7,423 bases of DNA. Source: Chloroflexota bacterium (lineage in GTDB: Bacteria > Chloroflexota > Dehalococcoidia > Lucifugimonadales > JADFKI01). The notes beneath the pieces were generated by a model. It saw only the letters and a list, made by a program, of their open reading frames with translations, was not told the DNA's origin and did no database searches. This document shows, piece by piece, positions 5,612-7,423 of the stretch. Every line of letters begins with the position of its first letter. Position 1 is the stretch's first letter. Both the position numbers and the translations under genes were made by a program. The stretch lies in the NCBI GenBank assembly GCA_022565015.1, contig JADFKI010000197.1, positions 1-7,423 of the forward strand. Reading direction: 5' to 3'.

Positions 5612-6469
5612 ATGAAAGTCCAACGCTTCTCGGGCAACCCGATAATCCAGCCCGACATGGACTCTCGAATGGGGACCAACATCAACGGGCCATCGCTCAT
5701 CCGCACGCCTGAGTGGCTACATAATGCGCTTGGCAGATATCACCTCTACTTCGCGGACCACGACGGCACGTACATCCGGCTCGCGTACGCCGACGATCTT
5801 GCCGGGCCCTGGAGCACCCACGAGCCCGGAACGCTGCAGCTATCGGAGTCCTTCGGCATTAAGCACGTGGCCTCTCCCGACGTACACGTCGATGAAGGCC
5901 GCCGTGAGATTCGAATGTACTACCACAGTCCGGTGCCCGAGGGAGGCCAGCGAACCAGGGTCGCAATTTCCAGAGATGGAATCAGCTTTAAGGCGCGGCC
6001 CGAAGTCCTGGGCAGCCCCTACTTTCGCGTTTTCCAGTGGGACGGGTTCCACTACGGCCTGGGGATGCCCGGAATAATGCACCGGTCGCGCGACGGCCTG
6101 AGCGACTTCAAGCAGGGCCCGACGCTATTTCCGTCGGACATGCGCCATTCAGCGTTACGGCTGAGGGGCGGCGTGCTGGAGGTCTACTATTCCATAGCAG
6201 GCGCGGCGCCTGAATCGATTCTGATGTCCGAGATTGATCTGATTTCCGACTGGCAAACGTGGAAGGTTTCCACTGCTGAAAAAATCCTGGAGCCGGAGAC
6301 GGACTACGAGGGGGCCGGTCTTCCAATCGAGCCCTCCAAGCGTGGCGCTATCGGCGAGCCCGTAAGGCAGCTCCGGGACCCTTGCATCTACGAGGAAAAC
6401 GGAAGGACCTACCTGCTGTACTCGGTGGCAGGCGAGAGCGGCATCGCGATCGCCACGCTCAGTGAATAA
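5612..6469 (+). CDS. GH43-like five-bladed beta-propeller protein
   Basis: A 285-residue protein of the glycoside hydrolase 43/32-like propeller superfamily (also GH130-like). Blade signatures are N-G-P-S (25-28), R-Y-H-L-Y-F-A-D-H (42-50) with I-R-L-A-Y-A-D-D (55-62) and G-P-W (65-67), the S-P-D segment near 88-90, R-M-Y-Y-H (101-105), L-E-V-Y-Y-S (189-194), and a last blade with R-D-P (255-257) and N-G-R-T-Y-L-L-Y-S (263-271). GH43 enzymes cleave arabinosyl or xylosyl bonds with an Asp base in blade 1; here that turn begins with Asn25. E233 in Y-E-G-A-G-L-P could be an acid, but no full triad can be assigned. There is no signal peptide, so it acts in the cytosol. The ATG has no Shine-Dalgarno, and the frame is open back to the previous TAG. 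It sits 71 bases before the MBL gene. Enzyme or sugar-binding protein: unresolved. Confidence 0.83.
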   Translation: MKVQRFSGNPIIQPDMDSRMGTNINGPSLIRTPEWLHNALGRYHLYFADHDGTYIRLAYADDLAGPWSTHEPGTLQLSESFGIKHVASPDVHVDEGRREIRMYYHSPVPEGGQRTRVAISRDGISFKARPEVLGSPYFRVFQWDGFHYGLGMPGIMHRSRDGLSDFKQGPTLFPSDMRHSALRLRGGVLEVYYSIAGAAPESILMSEIDLISDWQTWKVSTAEKILEPETDYEGAGLPIEPSKRGAIGEPVRQLRDPCIYEENGRTYLLYSVAGESGIAIATLSE

Positions 6470-6524
6470 GAATGGACTCATTGAGATATTGGATGCCTTT
6501 CCATCTGAGGTAAGGGCGTCGGCT

Positions 6525-6529
6525 GGAGG
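6525..6529 (+). promoter_or_regulatory. Shine-Dalgarno site of the MBL gene
   Basis: GGAGG, 11 bases before ATG 6541, the same long spacing as for the 107-residue gene. Confidence 0.65.
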
Positions 6530-6540
6530 CTGAAAAAACT

Positions 6541-7371
6541 ATGGAAATCGCTCCAGGGGTCGAGCTCATAACCGTCGGCGAAAGCGAATACATGGACGGG
6601 TTTACCCATACGCCCAACGTCTACTTCGTCCAGGGGTCCCAGGGAGTGGCCTTCGTAGATACCGCTTTCGGCAAGGACGAGGAGCAGCAGGCCTACCTGG
6701 AGCTGTGGAAATCGCGAGGCAGCCCAAGGGTCAAGGCGATCATCCTCACGCATCGCCACGGCGACCACATTGGCGGCGCGGTGAGGCTTCACGAGTCGAC
6801 GGGCGGTCCGATTCACGCGGGTAGAGTCGAGGTGGAAGCCATCGACGCCGAGCTAAAGGGCGCCGGCGTGAGCGTGCCTGTTGGGGACGGCGCCACGCTG
6901 GACCTCGGCGGCGCCACGCTGGAGTTCATACATACGCCGGGCCACACCCTGGGCAGCACGTGCATATTACTGCGGGAGCAGGGCGTGCTCTTCACCGGCG
7001 ACATGATTCTCGGCTCGAGCACCACGGTCATCAGTCCCGACCACGGCGACATGGCCGACTACATCGAATCCATGCGCAAGCTGTTGCCCTACGACGCCCG
7101 CCTCATCGCACCGGGCCACGGGCCAATGGTCCATAATCCGGAGGCCAAGATCAAGGAGCTGATAGACCATCGCCTGGAACGCGAAGAGCAGATCGTCGCC
7201 CTCCTGAGAGACGGGAACAGCACGATTGACGAGATGTTTTCGGCCATATATCCAGCTCTTCACGCCGGGCTGCACAACACGGCAAAAAGCCAGATAAGGG
7301 CTCATTTGAACAAGCTCGAGAAGGACGGCAGGGTAGAACGTTCAGACGGCGGCGACTATGCGCTTCGGTAA
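6541..7371 (+). CDS. MBL-fold metallo-hydrolase with C-terminal winged helix (LACTB2-like)
   Basis: A 276-residue protein, full length for the family. The N-terminal metallo-beta-lactamase fold holds T-H-R-H-G-D-H (70-76: H71, H73, D75, H76), H135 in T-P-G-H-T, D154 in F-T-G-D, and H193 in P-G-H-G. This is the complete ligand set for a two-metal (usually zinc) site. Residues about 205-276 form a three-helix winged-helix domain, with Y-P-A-L-H-A-G-L near 237-244 and a helix-turn-helix at 246-264. That is the architecture of LACTB2-type proteins (BLACT_WH), in which human LACTB2 is an RNase but bacterial members cleave varied ester or thioester-like bonds. The first residues (P-G-V-E-L-I) are typical. 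It has no signal peptide. It is probably co-transcribed with the preceding GH43-like gene (71-base gap). The substrate cannot be read from the sequence. Confidence 0.93.
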   Translation: MEIAPGVELITVGESEYMDGFTHTPNVYFVQGSQGVAFVDTAFGKDEEQQAYLELWKSRGSPRVKAIILTHRHGDHIGGAVRLHESTGGPIHAGRVEVEAIDAELKGAGVSVPVGDGATLDLGGATLEFIHTPGHTLGSTCILLREQGVLFTGDMILGSSTTVISPDHGDMADYIESMRKLLPYDARLIAPGHGPMVHNPEAKIKELIDHRLEREEQIVALLRDGNSTIDEMFSAIYPALHAGLHNTAKSQIRAHLNKLEKDGRVERSDGGDYALR

Positions 7372-7395
7372 CGTAGCAACTTCCTCAAAAGATGG

Positions 7396-7422
7396 TTCGA
7401 CAAGCTCTCCGCAGAAGCGGAG
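7396..7422 (+). repeat. TTCGACAAGCTC repeat with adjacent hairpin
   Basis: TTCGACAAGCTC (7396-7407) runs into the 6-bp stem CTCCGC-AGAA-GCGGAG (7407-7422), 25-51 bases after the MBL stop. The window ends here, so any U-run cannot be seen; a terminator or a REP-like element are both possible. The core matches the minus-strand copy at 5551-5562. Confidence 0.45.
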
Positions 7423-7423
7423 T

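Noticed and set aside
4805..5623. A 272-codon open frame on the minus strand opposite the propeller gene
   Set aside because: It overlaps a gene with five clear repeats and a good Shine-Dalgarno on the other strand, and its own product has low-complexity Arg/His-rich composition typical of shadows.

Overview
The window reads as an ordinary, gene-dense chromosomal segment of a GC-rich bacterium (about 60% GC by eye). Short intergenic gaps, Shine-Dalgarno sites and sigma70-like promoter elements all point to Bacteria. The content is NAD-dependent epimerase, GNAT, DUF362 iron-sulfur protein, FMN-dependent 2-hydroxyacid dehydrogenase, beta-propeller proteins and a metallo-beta-lactamase-fold hydrolase. 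This would suit an uncultured heterotroph, for example a marine or soil Chloroflexota (SAR202/Dehalococcoidia-like) lineage. That placement is inference from gene content only; there is no rRNA or other phylogenetic marker. I see no CRISPR array, tRNA, transposase or phage gene.

Layout: five genes lie on the minus strand between 1 and 4654, and three on the plus strand between 4883 and 7371, diverging from a 228-base AT-rich spacer (4655-4882). From the left, on the minus strand: the N-terminal 117 codons of an NAD-dependent epimerase/dehydratase, cut by the window edge; a 107-residue unrecognised protein whose stop overlaps the epimerase start as GTGA, so the two form an operon; a 285-residue two-part GNAT acetyltransferase; a 472-residue DUF362 protein with a degenerate ferredoxin motif; and a 368-residue FMN-dependent alpha-hydroxyacid dehydrogenase with changed substrate-contact residues. 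DUF362 has its own strong promoter (TTGACA, 17-base spacer, extended -10) and a near-textbook terminator (12-bp perfect stem), so it is a single-gene transcription unit.

On the plus strand: a small cytoplasmic protein of five beta-propeller-like repeats; a GH43-like five-bladed propeller protein; and an MBL-fold hydrolase with a C-terminal winged helix (LACTB2-like architecture). The first two are in the same frame and separated by a single TAG with no other stop between them. These three genes are probably one operon, perhaps for recognising or processing a sugar-derived or ester-type small molecule, but no substrate can be read from the sequence.

The most notable points are the TAG-only boundary between two propeller ORFs, the DUF362 cluster motif lacking its fourth cysteine, the Tyr-to-Phe and Arg-to-Lys changes in the FMN enzyme, a cluster of three adjacent hairpins at 1784-1856, and two copies of a TTCGACRRGCTC core that look like dispersed intergenic repeats. 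None of these amounts to a clearly new system.
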